From the NCBI RefSeq assembly GCF_018449655.1, contig NZ_JAAVUX010000002.1:416529-480528 (forward strand): a stretch of DNA of 64,000 nucleotides. Reading direction: 5' to 3'. The notes under the pieces were generated by a model. That model searched no databases. It was not told the DNA's origin and was given only the letters and a program-made list of their open reading frames with translations. The translations under genes were made by a program, and so were the position numbers. Source of the stretch: Pseudomonas sp. dw_358 (GTDB taxonomy: Bacteria; Pseudomonadota; Gammaproteobacteria; Pseudomonadales; Pseudomonadaceae). Positions 36,925-46,166 of the stretch are shown here, one piece after another (position 1 is the stretch's first letter; each line of letters begins with the position of its first letter).

Positions 36925-37506
36925 ATGCACAACCTGACCAGCCATATTCTGGCGACCACAGCCGAATCACGAGCCAGGCAAAAAAATCAGACACCGCGAG
37001 TGATTTGGCTCACTGGACTGAGCGGCTCGGGAAAGTCGACCATTGCAAACGCTTTGGAACAACGCCTCACCGCCACGGGCCATCATACTTATCTGCTCGA
37101 TGGCGACAACGTACGTCTCGGACTCTGCAAGGATCTCGGGTTCAGCGACCAGGACCGCGAAGAAAACATTCGTCGCGTCTCCGAGGTTGCCCGTTTATTC
37201 GTCGATGCCGGGCTGATCGTCATAACTTCGTTCATTTCACCTTTCGAAAAGGATCGTGTACTGGCCAGAAGCGTGATTGGCGACAAGGCTTTCGTCGAGG
37301 TGCATATCGATACACCGTTGGCGGAGTGTGAACGACGGGATCCTAAAGGTCTGTATCACAAGGCGCGGCAAGGCCAGATCAAGCAATTTACCGGCATCGA
37401 CTCCCCCTACGAAGTGCCTCGTCACCCTCACGTGTCAGTGATGACCATGAATCAGACCGTTGAAGCCGGGGTACAATCAATCATCGACCATATTGAACGA
37501 CCATGA
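36925..37506 (+). CDS. cysC: stand-alone adenylylsulfate (APS) kinase
   Basis: The 193-residue protein is a complete CysC: P-loop GLSGSGKST at 31-39, APS site DGDNVR at 59-64, the FISPF segment at 103-107, and KGLYHKARQGQIKQF with TGIDSPYE near 141-163. It phosphorylates APS to PAPS, the sulfate donor of sulfotransferases. In Pseudomonas the housekeeping kinase is usually the C-terminal part of CysN/NodQ, so a separate copy inside the O-antigen locus is unusual. No ATP sulfurylase is adjacent. It reads rightward and overlaps the next gene (ATGA). AGGA lies 9 bases before the ATG at 36925. Confidence 0.92.
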   Translation: MHNLTSHILATTAESRARQKNQTPRVIWLTGLSGSGKSTIANALEQRLTATGHHTYLLDGDNVRLGLCKDLGFSDQDREENIRRVSEVARLFVDAGLIVITSFISPFEKDRVLARSVIGDKAFVEVHIDTPLAECERRDPKGLYHKARQGQIKQFTGIDSPYEVPRHPHVSVMTMNQTVEAGVQSIIDHIERP

Positions 37507-38882
37507 CCACCTTAGTCATTATCGGCGCAGGTTTCAGTGGTACGGTTGTAGCCATAGAGTTTCTTGCGCGGGCCACAGCCGCTGACCAAGTGATCATTGT
37601 AAACCGCTCCGGCAAGATGGCGCGCGGCTTGGCATACGGTACAAACAGTCCTCGCCATCTGCTCAATGTGCCTGCGGGCAACATGACTGCCCTCGTCGAC
37701 GACCCTGATTCCTTCCTGAACTATTGCAACGCGCTTGGGCACTCGGTTGAACCTGCCACCTTTGTGCCTCGGCACCAGTACGGCGAGTACCTGAGCCACT
37801 TGCTGGATCAAGCCATTGGCGATTCGTCCGCCGATTGCCAGCAACGGGTGGGGGAAGTCACCTCTGTCCAAAAGGATGGACACAAGACAACGGTCCACAT
37901 TGCTGGGCAACCTGAACTGGTGGCTGATCACGTGGTGCTCGCGTTCGGGAACTTCCCGCCCGCTCGAATACCAGGCTTAGATGCCATTGATACCTTGAAT
38001 CACTACGTGCCCGACCCTTGGATGCCGCTTCCGGAGGCACCGGCCGAGAAGCCTCTCGAGATTCTGTTGATCGGATCGGGACTGACCGCCGTCGATTCGA
38101 TTCTGGAGATTTCCGCACGGCACCCACGTGCGCGCTTTACTCTGCTGTCAAGGCGCGGTCTGCTTCCTGCCGGGCACCGGGACAAACTTCCGGTCATTCC
38201 GTACGACGCCAGCATACGGCAGCGGATCGCTGCACAACCAGCGAGCGCACGCGAATACCTTAAAGCAGTACGCCAGGAAATCGCCCTGCATCCAGAACTA
38301 TGGCGCGACGTTATCGCAGCGTTACGACCGATCACACCAACCCTTTGGCAGGCGTTGAGTGTGCGGGAACGTGCTCGTTTCCTGCGACATCTTCAGCCGT
38401 ATTGGGATGTGCATCGCCACCGTTTGGCTCCAGCCACCTGGGACTACCTGCAACAGGTTGTCAGCACCGGCAAGGTCCGGCTGACCTGTGGACGCGTGCT
38501 GAGTATCGAGGGCAACAACGAAAAAATGCGTGCTCAGATTCAGCCACGAGGCGGCAATGATCCCCTACGCTTGACGTTCGATTGGGTAATCAATTGCACT
38601 GGGCCCAGCACGCGGATCCTGAAACTAAATTCAAAGCTGATTCGCCAACTACTGGCCGCCGGCACGATCGCCGTTGATGAACTTGAGCTCGGTCTTAGAG
38701 TCGCCGGTGACGGTGCCATCATCAACGCTCACGGCGAACGACTGCCATGGATCAGCTACGTCGGCCCGATGCTCAAAGCAGCCAACTGGGAAGCGACTGC
38801 CGTGCCGGAGTTGCGCCACCATGCCAGAGCACTCGCGATCAGGCTATCAGCAGCGCCACCTGTCGATAGCGACTTGGCCTGA
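37503..38882 (+). CDS. FAD/NAD(P)-binding protein coupled to cysC
   Basis: The 459-residue protein starts with a FAD dinucleotide fold (TLVIIGAGFSGTVVAIEFL) and has a second Rossmann motif, LLIGSGLTAVDSILE. The RGLAYGT and LNVPAGNMTAL segments are typical of the NAD_binding_9 / YdhS-like family, which is poorly characterised. Translation is coupled to cysC by a 4-base overlap, so it probably acts in the same process. A sulfur-related redox step or oxidation of a sugar precursor are both possible; neither is shown. Confidence 0.8.
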   Translation: MTTLVIIGAGFSGTVVAIEFLARATAADQVIIVNRSGKMARGLAYGTNSPRHLLNVPAGNMTALVDDPDSFLNYCNALGHSVEPATFVPRHQYGEYLSHLLDQAIGDSSADCQQRVGEVTSVQKDGHKTTVHIAGQPELVADHVVLAFGNFPPARIPGLDAIDTLNHYVPDPWMPLPEAPAEKPLEILLIGSGLTAVDSILEISARHPRARFTLLSRRGLLPAGHRDKLPVIPYDASIRQRIAAQPASAREYLKAVRQEIALHPELWRDVIAALRPITPTLWQALSVRERARFLRHLQPYWDVHRHRLAPATWDYLQQVVSTGKVRLTCGRVLSIEGNNEKMRAQIQPRGGNDPLRLTFDWVINCTGPSTRILKLNSKLIRQLLAAGTIAVDELELGLRVAGDGAIINAHGERLPWISYVGPMLKAANWEATAVPELRHHARALAIRLSAAPPVDSDLA

Positions 38883-38918
38883 TTGAATTAAAAAATCGCC
38901 ACTGGAGATGGAACGATT

Positions 38919-38958
38919 CGCGATATAAAATACGCCCCCCGGCAGATTTTATATCGCG
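38919..38958. terminator. large A+T-rich inverted repeat between convergent genes
   Basis: CGCGATATAAAAT at 38919-38931 is repeated in perfect inversion at 38946-38958 around a G+C-rich 14-base loop. It lies between the FAD gene and the converging membrane protein gene. A two-way terminator is the simplest reading, since transcripts from either side would end in U-rich sequence. Confidence 0.4.
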
Positions 38959-38981
38959 AGCACGTTATAAATCAGTCGACC

Positions 38982-41546
38982 CTATTGATCAGCCTTATTT
39001 TTCTTATATCGACTTACAAGATCAGTGTATTCCTGATCCGTGATTGGCCTAAATGCCTCAAAAGCACGAAGTACGATGCCGTCCCCCATAGAAAAGATAA
39101 CGCCCGTGTCATGGGTCGCTTGGCCAATGCCCTCACCTCGCAAAATATCCGTCTGCACAATCCTCATGCTGGATTGATGCTCAGGGCGAAGATGAGACTG
39201 AAAAGGGTCAGCCACTAAAAAAATCTTGCATTCGCGAGTACTGGGAAATGGAGGCCCATCAACGCTATCCACCTGGGCAAGGTACACAAATCGAGTATCA
39301 AACTCATGCCGCTTGACGTTGGGATCAATTTGACCCAATTCAAGAAACAGACCCTCATTGATTGTACGACCTGAAGCGACCAAGCAAAATTTCTTTTCAA
39401 TGTTCTCAGGTAAATTCAACCAGCTCACCACTGCTGCGTAACCCGCTTGGTACTTCTGCTGCTTCGGAAGCCAATCGTCATAGGTGCTAAAGATTGTTGT
39501 ACCGCGCCCCCCCTGATCTTTCAGCCACGTATTAACACCGTTACCAACGACGAGAATCAAGCAGAAACAAATTGTCGCACGGACACCATAACGGCGATGA
39601 AGAAAAATAGAGACTCCCCCTAATGAGGCACCCAAGAACGGCATCAGCAAATAAAAATGATGCCGCCCTGGACTTTGTATTTGCAGGAACAAAACGACCG
39701 ATATCAATGTTGAACCGGCCAATATAAACAGCAGATTTCGCGCGGCGCCGAGCTTTACGAATAGCCCGAATGCGAGCAATGACAAGACAGGGATAAACAG
39801 ACCAAAATATTGAACGAACAGTGCGATAACTGCTGAAAGTGGATAATCGTAGGATGCGTACAGTGTGGAGTAGTTATGTTTCCCCAACTCCGCCGACCAA
39901 GAAAACATGACCCAACACAAAAACGGTATCATCGCAACAGCAATGGTACACACCGATAGACAAACCTTTGAAAAGTATACCCATCGGTAACCAGGGGATC
40001 TCCACCAGCCCAGCAGAATCAATACCCCAACTGTTGCAATGACTCCGACAGTCGAAAACACATACCAGCGTCTAAAGATAAACAAAACGCTAAAAACCAA
40101 ACCAAGTGTCAAACAGAGCGTGACAATCTCACGCGATGGCAACCAGGACGCGTGCTGATGGCAGGGCTGGTTCAACGACTCAACCAGAGATGTCGACAGC
40201 AGAAGGACAACCACAACCAAGGCTACACCGCCAATATCAGGCATCAAGTAAAGAGCGGTGCCGAAGTAAAGCGGCAAACCCAACAGAATTGGCAGGCCGG
40301 CGACAATCCAGGTCTCAGCAGCACCTTCAGGATACGTTTTGCGCTCGACCAACCGGCGAGAGAGTAGCGCCAACGATAAATACGCCGGAACAGCGTAAAT
40401 AAGGATTATTGTCATGACATAACAAAGCCGCGTGGGGAAACCGACTAAAAGGTCCAACGTAGCCGGGGCGACAGCGGGTAAAAATGAGTAATCGGCTGTG
40501 TAGGAAGACGTGAACAGTCCAACGGCCTCCGCCCAAGAGGATGAATGCAATGCATTATATAAAACCTGAGTTTTGTCCCAATAATTAAGGAAATCCCAGA
40601 AAAAAACAAAGGTTGTGTTGACATGAGACCAATAAGCTATACCCAGGCATATCAGGGGCAGCACGCCTACCTTTAGCCCATCTAAAAACGTCCACTTCAT
40701 ACCGCATGAAACGGGGCTGGATTTTTTCTTTACATTCAGATAACCCACCAAAATTATAACAAGTACGGCGAGACACAACACCAGCACTTTGCCAACACGT
40801 TCCACGGAAACAAGTGCGCTCGGTATTTCAAAAGCCACATAAGTTGAATCATAGTCTGGCGTACTACCCGGAGGACCCGTACCGATAGCCAGTTCGACTT
40901 TACTGATGCCAGATCGAAGGGTGACGTTTCTGGCGATCCATTTTTTCGAGAGAAACTCCTGTTCCGATAGATAGAACGATTCAGGAGGGACAGCGTGACC
41001 CGTCGAGTCGTACGCAGTCAATTTCACGGAAATACCGTCACTGTCGGTTAAGGACCCATCATCCTTGAACATGCCTGCTTCGGGTTTTGTAAAGTAAACC
41101 CGAATGTTCGAAGGCGTCGAATCAAATGTACCTATCAGCACATTAGGGACTTTGGCATTCGAAAATGCCGGATGCATGAAGACAGCATTCATGGTGTCGC
41201 CCCACAGCGAAACAGCACTTGGCTGCGCCCGGTCATCAATGGCACCATCTGAGTAATGCATGCTGAGATTATCGGCACCCGGGGCTTGCACCCGAACCGC
41301 AGGGCTTAACATAAAGCCCACGAGGCCGCTACTGACGACGATGGCCAGCGCCGTAGGAGTTGGCAACCTGAGCGCCTTGAAGGTTATCCACAACACGATA
41401 CCGATGAAGATCACGAGGACAGAGGAAACTGCAGACCTTATGCCAACTGACAAGACAGGAAGCTGTGAGTAAAAAAATATGAGAATCGGTACCAGGGCGG
41501 CACTCAGGATTACTGCAGTTATCCGCTGCCGATAAATTGAAAACAT
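38982..41546 (-). CDS. polytopic membrane protein, putative GT-C glycosyltransferase
   Basis: The roughly 854-residue protein has two to three helices, a periplasmic beta-rich domain (about residues 100-250), then about ten further helices, and a soluble C-terminal region. An acidic FFWDFLNYWDKTQ loop after a helix resembles the catalytic loop of GT-C enzymes. It sits directly behind gtrA, a methyltransferase and gtrB, the place where serotype-converting systems carry the sugar-specific transferase. It is visibly richer in A+T than its neighbours, a sign of transfer. The start is ATG 41546 (AGGG 6 bases upstream). Specificity is unknown. Confidence 0.6.
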   Translation of the reverse strand: MFSIYRQRITAVILSAALVPILIFFYSQLPVLSVGIRSAVSSVLVIFIGIVLWITFKALRLPTPTALAIVVSSGLVGFMLSPAVRVQAPGADNLSMHYSDGAIDDRAQPSAVSLWGDTMNAVFMHPAFSNAKVPNVLIGTFDSTPSNIRVYFTKPEAGMFKDDGSLTDSDGISVKLTAYDSTGHAVPPESFYLSEQEFLSKKWIARNVTLRSGISKVELAIGTGPPGSTPDYDSTYVAFEIPSALVSVERVGKVLVLCLAVLVIILVGYLNVKKKSSPVSCGMKWTFLDGLKVGVLPLICLGIAYWSHVNTTFVFFWDFLNYWDKTQVLYNALHSSSWAEAVGLFTSSYTADYSFLPAVAPATLDLLVGFPTRLCYVMTIILIYAVPAYLSLALLSRRLVERKTYPEGAAETWIVAGLPILLGLPLYFGTALYLMPDIGGVALVVVVLLLSTSLVESLNQPCHQHASWLPSREIVTLCLTLGLVFSVLFIFRRWYVFSTVGVIATVGVLILLGWWRSPGYRWVYFSKVCLSVCTIAVAMIPFLCWVMFSWSAELGKHNYSTLYASYDYPLSAVIALFVQYFGLFIPVLSLLAFGLFVKLGAARNLLFILAGSTLISVVLFLQIQSPGRHHFYLLMPFLGASLGGVSIFLHRRYGVRATICFCLILVVGNGVNTWLKDQGGRGTTIFSTYDDWLPKQQKYQAGYAAVVSWLNLPENIEKKFCLVASGRTINEGLFLELGQIDPNVKRHEFDTRFVYLAQVDSVDGPPFPSTRECKIFLVADPFQSHLRPEHQSSMRIVQTDILRGEGIGQATHDTGVIFSMGDGIVLRAFEAFRPITDQEYTDLVSRYKKNKADQ

Positions 41547-41740
41547 AACAATCCCTAAATAGTTAACACCGAAGATATCACCCTCCTTCACTTAGGGCGA
41601 TGAAACTGGCTACGAGGACGCGCCGTCCGACGAGCAAGAAAATCGTCGTCTGGGTAAGACTCGACATCCTCTCCCCGAGCCCTTGGAATTCAGCATTCCC
41701 ACAGCAAAAAAGCATTCTAGAATGGGCATACTCCACCCCA

Positions 41741-42142
41741 TCAACTTATTCTATGTGACGGTGCGAACACATAGAAGCGTGTCAACAGATACATCACCGC
41801 CGTGTAAACGACGGCCGCGACGATCTGGGCAATCACAGGGGGTAACCCCACCAGGGTGATCGCCAGATGCAGAACAAAAACATTCAGCAGAAAAGCGATG
41901 ATGAACGCAATCAGGTAACGGATGCTTTCCTTGACAAAAGCGCCCTCGCTGCGAAAAACCACTTTCTTTGACAGCACGAACCCCAGCACAAACCCTACAG
42001 CATAGCCGCACATGTTCGCGACCAGCGGGGATAATCCAGCGCCCATAGCAATAAAAATTACCGCGAAGCCTACTACTGTATTGGCAGCGCCGCTGCCCAC
42101 ATAGCGCCCCAGATAGAGGGATTCAGACCGCCATCTGGACAT
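41741..42142 (-). CDS. GtrA family lipid-linked sugar flippase
   Basis: The 133-residue protein has four membrane helices and the GtrA landmarks: LGRYVGSGAANTVVGF at the start, GYAVGFVLGFVLSKKVVF in the middle and YLLTRFYVF at the end. GtrA is thought to flip undecaprenyl-phosphate-linked sugar to the periplasm. The gene overlaps the methyltransferase stop by 20 bases. A CATTCTAGAATG palindrome with a following T6 on the minus strand (about 41704-41724) may terminate it. Confidence 0.85.
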   Translation of the reverse strand: MSRWRSESLYLGRYVGSGAANTVVGFAVIFIAMGAGLSPLVANMCGYAVGFVLGFVLSKKVVFRSEGAFVKESIRYLIAFIIAFLLNVFVLHLAITLVGLPPVIAQIVAAVVYTAVMYLLTRFYVFAPSHRIS

Positions 42143-42797
42143 AATATTGCGCTCCTAGGGGCAGTCGCTTCAGGAATGGCTCCAGGGGTCGCATAAACGC
42201 CAGCGGTTTCGGGAAGAAGAGCGTGTAGGCATGCTGCTCGGATGAGTAACCAGCTTCTCGGGTCAACGCCAAGGCAGACCTCAGATTCAACATGTGGGCA
42301 TCGGCATCGAAGGGGCAGCGCTCAAATATCCAGCGGGTCATGGGGTTATATGGATTATGTTCGAACATGAACATTTCCCCACCAGTGCCCAGAGACTTCC
42401 GACACAGGGTCAAGGCCTGCAAGCGCTGTTCCAGGGGAATATGATGGAAGACATTAGCCGCGACAATTGCATCGAATCGAATGTCGCCAAGCGCGCTCCA
42501 ATCGCTGAAAAAGTGGGCCTCGGGTGAGTGACTGGCTGCCACCTTCAATGACTCAGGGGACACATCGTAGCCCCATATTTCGCTGTTGGGAAAATACTGC
42601 TTCAAGTAAGGCAGGCTACGGCCTGCTCCGCACCCGAAGTCCAAAATCCTGGAGACTTTCTTGTGCGCAAGGCGGTCGGCCATCAACGCTATTTTGTACT
42701 CGGCAAAATAGGTATTCTCGTTCAGGCCATCCGGTATGGTTTCACCCAAGACGCGATCATACCCATCTGCAAACTTGTCGAACTCTGGTTTACTCAC
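42123..42797 (-). CDS. class I SAM-dependent methyltransferase
   Basis: The 224-residue protein has the SAM-binding motif ILDFGCGAGRSLPYL, an acidic residue after the second strand (YDVSPES) and ANVFHHIPL after the third, as in small-molecule methyltransferases. The start is GTG at 42797, preceded by GGAGGG and overlapping the gtrB stop by 8 bases; the gtrA start is inside its 3' end. Embedded between gtrB and gtrA, it probably methylates the lipid-linked side-chain sugar or its acceptor. Confidence 0.82.
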   Translation of the reverse strand: MSKPEFDKFADGYDRVLGETIPDGLNENTYFAEYKIALMADRLAHKKVSRILDFGCGAGRSLPYLKQYFPNSEIWGYDVSPESLKVAASHSPEAHFFSDWSALGDIRFDAIVAANVFHHIPLEQRLQALTLCRKSLGTGGEMFMFEHNPYNPMTRWIFERCPFDADAHMLNLRSALALTREAGYSSEQHAYTLFFPKPLAFMRPLEPFLKRLPLGAQYYVQMAV

Positions 42798-43758
42798 GGG
42801 AGCCCTCCCCCTGCCATGTGGTACTGCCGACGATAAACTGCTGCTTGGCATTCAACTTGAGATAGGCGCGACCTAGATACTCTCCCACCATACCAATACA
42901 CAACGTCTGAACGCCGCCAATAAACAGCACCACCGCAATCAATGATGCCCAGCCAGGTGGAAACTCAGGATGCAAGCTTTTGGCAACAATCACGAACACC
43001 ACCATGAGCAGACTCAATGCCGCGAGCCCAAAGCCGAGGTACGTCGCCAGCCGCAGAGGAAAAATTGAAAAACTGGTCGCCATTTTCAACCACAGGGAAA
43101 ACAATCGACGTAAATTATAGTTACTCTCCCCTTCGTGACGGGCCTGATGGACGATATCCACGGTGGTGATCGAACGCGTCACATCAAGAATGAGCCCATC
43201 GACGTACGCATAAGGGCCATCATACTTGATGACCTCTTTGACGATTTCGCGACGCAGGGCCTTGAATGAGGAAAGGTACAACCCTTTGGGTTTGTCCAGA
43301 AGCAAGGTGGCCACACGGTCATTGAAGCGGCTGCCGGCCTTCTTCCACCAAGTGTGCTGGCGGTTGACGTAGCGGGTATAGCAAACATCGTACCCGCCTT
43401 GCAGCGCTTTGATCATGTTACCGATGGCCTCGGGAGGATGCTGCAGGTCATCATCCATCAAAATGATCAGCTCACCACGCACATGATTTAAACCGGCCAT
43501 CACGGCATTGTGCTGCCCTGCGTTACGGCGCAAGTTGATGCCGCGAATAAATGAATGCTCCGACGCCAGAGCCTGGATGACTGCCCAACTGTTATCAGGA
43601 CTCGCGTCACTGACCAGAATCAACTCGAAATCCCTCTCCAACCCCTCTTTTACCAGTGCGGCCTGAGTTTTTTCTACCAGCGCCGGGAGAATGCTGGCAC
43701 TGCGATATACCGGCACAACAATCGATAGCTTAATACTCGGGTCATGGGCATCTATCAT
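42790..43758 (-). CDS. GtrB-type polyprenyl-phosphate glycosyltransferase
   Basis: The 322-residue protein has a GT2 domain (LSIVVPVYRSASILPALV, NAGQHNAVMAGLNHVRGELIILMDDDLQHPPEA) and two C-terminal membrane helices. This is the layout of GtrB/DPM1, which transfers a sugar from UDP- or dTDP-sugar to undecaprenyl phosphate on the cytoplasmic side. It leads a three-gene overlapping set with the methyltransferase and gtrA. Confidence 0.9.
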   Translation of the reverse strand: MIDAHDPSIKLSIVVPVYRSASILPALVEKTQAALVKEGLERDFELILVSDASPDNSWAVIQALASEHSFIRGINLRRNAGQHNAVMAGLNHVRGELIILMDDDLQHPPEAIGNMIKALQGGYDVCYTRYVNRQHTWWKKAGSRFNDRVATLLLDKPKGLYLSSFKALRREIVKEVIKYDGPYAYVDGLILDVTRSITTVDIVHQARHEGESNYNLRRLFSLWLKMATSFSIFPLRLATYLGFGLAALSLLMVVFVIVAKSLHPEFPPGWASLIAVVLFIGGVQTLCIGMVGEYLGRAYLKLNAKQQFIVGSTTWQGEGSRE

Positions 43759-43920
43759 GTTCAGTGATCATTCTCAAGAATTGGCGTGACGAGAAGTTTC
43801 AACGTCCCCGGGTCCCTGTCAAAATCTGTAACTTTCCAGTTTCAGACTGCACGCCCTTCAGGGTTCCCAAACGCGGATTACTCTAACCCGTGTTCCCCTA
43901 CTTTACCAGCCAAGCGCCCC

Positions 43921-45180
43921 TCAAGCGGGGGCATCGATCTCTGTCGCCGTGGTGGCGTCCACTAGCAGTGTACGTAACCGAACCGCCATCTTTTCTCCCT
44001 CCGCATCCCAATCGGTCGCGGCCGCAAAAGCTAACGCATCGGTACTTAACTGCATCGCCAGATCAGCCGACGACAAGACTTTCTCCAGCGCGCCCGTCAG
44101 ATCTTCCACCGTAGGCCTGGCCAGTACGGCAATATCATCCGTTAATAGCCACTCGGTGCAAGCCGCCCGGTTGCTGACCACAGGAACGCCACAGGCCATG
44201 ATTTCCAAAGGCAACAGCGACAGATTGCTGAAAGAAAGGACCAACGCAGCATCGCAGGAGCCATACAACCGCGCGAGCTCGGAGGGATCCAGCAAGCCGG
44301 CATGCTCGCAACGAAAAGGCAGTGCATAGTGCCGCACATCCCAACCTGCAACCACAACGGTCAAATCTGGAACACGACGATTGAGTTCCGCCAGTACCAA
44401 CACGCCGAGATCAAAGGCACGGCGCGCGGTGGGCGGCCGAACATAGAAGAAAACCCGCTTGCTGGCCGGGCGCTGCGCGCTGGGCGCAGGGCTGTACAAA
44501 GCTCGATCATAAGAGAAACCCAGCGCCAACGTCGGCATACCGAATTCGTCCGCCAGTTTGCCCGCCAGCCAACCTCCCGCAGTAAAACCCTCGAAGCCGA
44601 AATGGTAGGTTTGTTCGGCCAGGGCATATTCGCTGCCCGCGGGGTAAAACCAGGGCTCGTAGTCCTGCACAAAATAGCATTTGTGGGTGAGCGCCTGCAG
44701 ATTGCGCAACGCATAAGCGGTTTGCCAAGAGGTGGCGATGCTGATGGCCGCGCTGGGTACCCCCTCTTTGACATACCGGACATCCGCGATTTCCATCCCG
44801 AACCATTGGGAGATCTGTGCTTTCACCTTGGCAATCGACAATGGGCTTTCATCGTCCACTACGATGACCCGACTGGTAAACCCATTACGCTCCAGATATT
44901 TCATGAAACGAAAAATATTCAGATGCCCGCCAGAGCCCTTGCCGATCGCCGGGATGTACCAGTTGATCGAACGCTGTCCTTGCGCCAATGACACGTCGGG
45001 TACTTGCACCGCTGGGGTACACCACAAAAAACGGTACGCGTACTCGATATCGGGTTTAGTCAGTAGCGAGCGTGAGCTTTTCAGCCGACGGTCCAATATT
45101 TTCAGGAATGAACCCAGGCCTTCCTGGCGGATGTGCTGGAGTGATTTTCTGATCTGCGAAGACAACAGGTGAATATTCAC
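43921..45180 (-). CDS. glycosyltransferase family 4 (WsaF-like)
   Basis: The 419-residue protein has a GT-B plan: NWYIPAIGKGSGGHLNIFRF near residue 75, a YFVQDYEPWFYPAG segment characteristic of the WsaF rhamnosyltransferase group, and an acidic LSLLPLEIMACGVPVVSN donor-site motif. The start is taken as GTG at 45180 because it overlaps the stop of the GT2 upstream (GTGA); the RBS is weak and coupling is likely. It is a cytoplasmic sugar transferase, donor possibly dTDP-rhamnose. Confidence 0.82.
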   Translation of the reverse strand: MNIHLLSSQIRKSLQHIRQEGLGSFLKILDRRLKSSRSLLTKPDIEYAYRFLWCTPAVQVPDVSLAQGQRSINWYIPAIGKGSGGHLNIFRFMKYLERNGFTSRVIVVDDESPLSIAKVKAQISQWFGMEIADVRYVKEGVPSAAISIATSWQTAYALRNLQALTHKCYFVQDYEPWFYPAGSEYALAEQTYHFGFEGFTAGGWLAGKLADEFGMPTLALGFSYDRALYSPAPSAQRPASKRVFFYVRPPTARRAFDLGVLVLAELNRRVPDLTVVVAGWDVRHYALPFRCEHAGLLDPSELARLYGSCDAALVLSFSNLSLLPLEIMACGVPVVSNRAACTEWLLTDDIAVLARPTVEDLTGALEKVLSSADLAMQLSTDALAFAAATDWDAEGEKMAVRLRTLLVDATTATEIDAPA

Positions 45181-46166
45181 GATGCGTTTTTGACTCGTTT
45201 CAATTTCTTGTCCAGTGAACAAAACGCCACAAGCCTGGGAGTGTGCAGATCTTCCCGAGCGCCTAGCCATCCACCCAAAACCCGCATGAAGTTATCCAGC
45301 GGCATTTTGACCGCGTCCGCCACACCCCTCCAACCCAGCCGAAAAAGATGCCGGCGCACCGTCTGCACGTCACGCAATGTCAAACCGACCCAGCGGCGCA
45401 ACAGCACCACCGGTCCCTTGGCCTGGCCATAGTGAAACAGGCCTTCCAATGCCATGCTCTCATCGAAGCTGCGCTGGAATCTTTCCCACAGACCATAGGT
45501 GTGCGAGTGATACACCACGGCGTCATGACAGTAAGCCTTCTTGAAACCAGCCTCGATGATACGTCGTGCCCAGGCTTGGTCCTCAGAGAAGTCGACCTCG
45601 GGATAGGGATGCTTCTCCCAGACGGAGCGGCGTATCACCGCATTGTTGTCAGAGAAGAAGTACAGCAGTTGCCGGTACCCAGGATCACGGGAATAGCGCT
45701 CGCGATCCAGAAGCTGCACCACGGGCTGCGCTTGGAAACCGGAAAAATGCTGTTCCAATTCCTGATGGGTGAAGACAGGCGCTTCTTGATAAGCCAGATG
45801 CCGGCCAAAAACACCGGCAATCTGGTCGTCTTGCTCGATGGCTTTGACCAACTCGCTTAGCCAGTAGCGACCCACTGGCAGTGCATCCTGGGTGATGAGC
45901 GCTATGTATTCGCCCGAGGTCTGCTGGATGGCCAGGTTTCGGGTGCGACCATGTTGGAACTCGGCCGGGTCGATGGTCATGACCTTGACGCCCGCAAAAC
46001 TGCGCGCGACCTGTGCCGTATCGTCTCTGGAGCCCGAGTCGACCACAATGACCTCAAAAGGCCAGTCAGTTTCCTGAGCCATCAGAGAGGCCATGACCTC
46101 ACGAAAAAGACGCCCACCATTCTTTGTGGGTATCACCACAGAAACCTTGGGCTGCGCTGCGTTCAT
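45177..46166 (-). CDS. glycosyltransferase family 2, rhamnosyltransferase-like
   Basis: The 329-residue enzyme starts VSVVIPTKNGGRLFREVMASL and has VVDSGSRDDT, FQHGRTRNLAIQ and ALITQDALP, the pattern of RfbF/RfbN-type rhamnosyltransferases, where QD replaces the usual DxD. A central FSEDQAWARR motif is the likely catalytic base region. It overlaps both neighbours by 4 bases (epimerase upstream, GT4 downstream). It probably builds the O-antigen backbone. Confidence 0.88.
   Translation of the reverse strand: MNAAQPKVSVVIPTKNGGRLFREVMASLMAQETDWPFEVIVVDSGSRDDTAQVARSFAGVKVMTIDPAEFQHGRTRNLAIQQTSGEYIALITQDALPVGRYWLSELVKAIEQDDQIAGVFGRHLAYQEAPVFTHQELEQHFSGFQAQPVVQLLDRERYSRDPGYRQLLYFFSDNNAVIRRSVWEKHPYPEVDFSEDQAWARRIIEAGFKKAYCHDAVVYHSHTYGLWERFQRSFDESMALEGLFHYGQAKGPVVLLRRWVGLTLRDVQTVRRHLFRLGWRGVADAVKMPLDNFMRVLGGWLGAREDLHTPRLVAFCSLDKKLKRVKNAS

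Noticed and set aside
36925..37506. CysC as part of the housekeeping sulfate assimilation operon
   Set aside because: No cysD, cysN, cysH or cysI lies nearby, and it is embedded among O-antigen genes.
38919..38958. dif or phage attachment site
   Set aside because: The 13-14-13 layout does not fit the 11-6-11 dif plan, and no integrase or tRNA is near.
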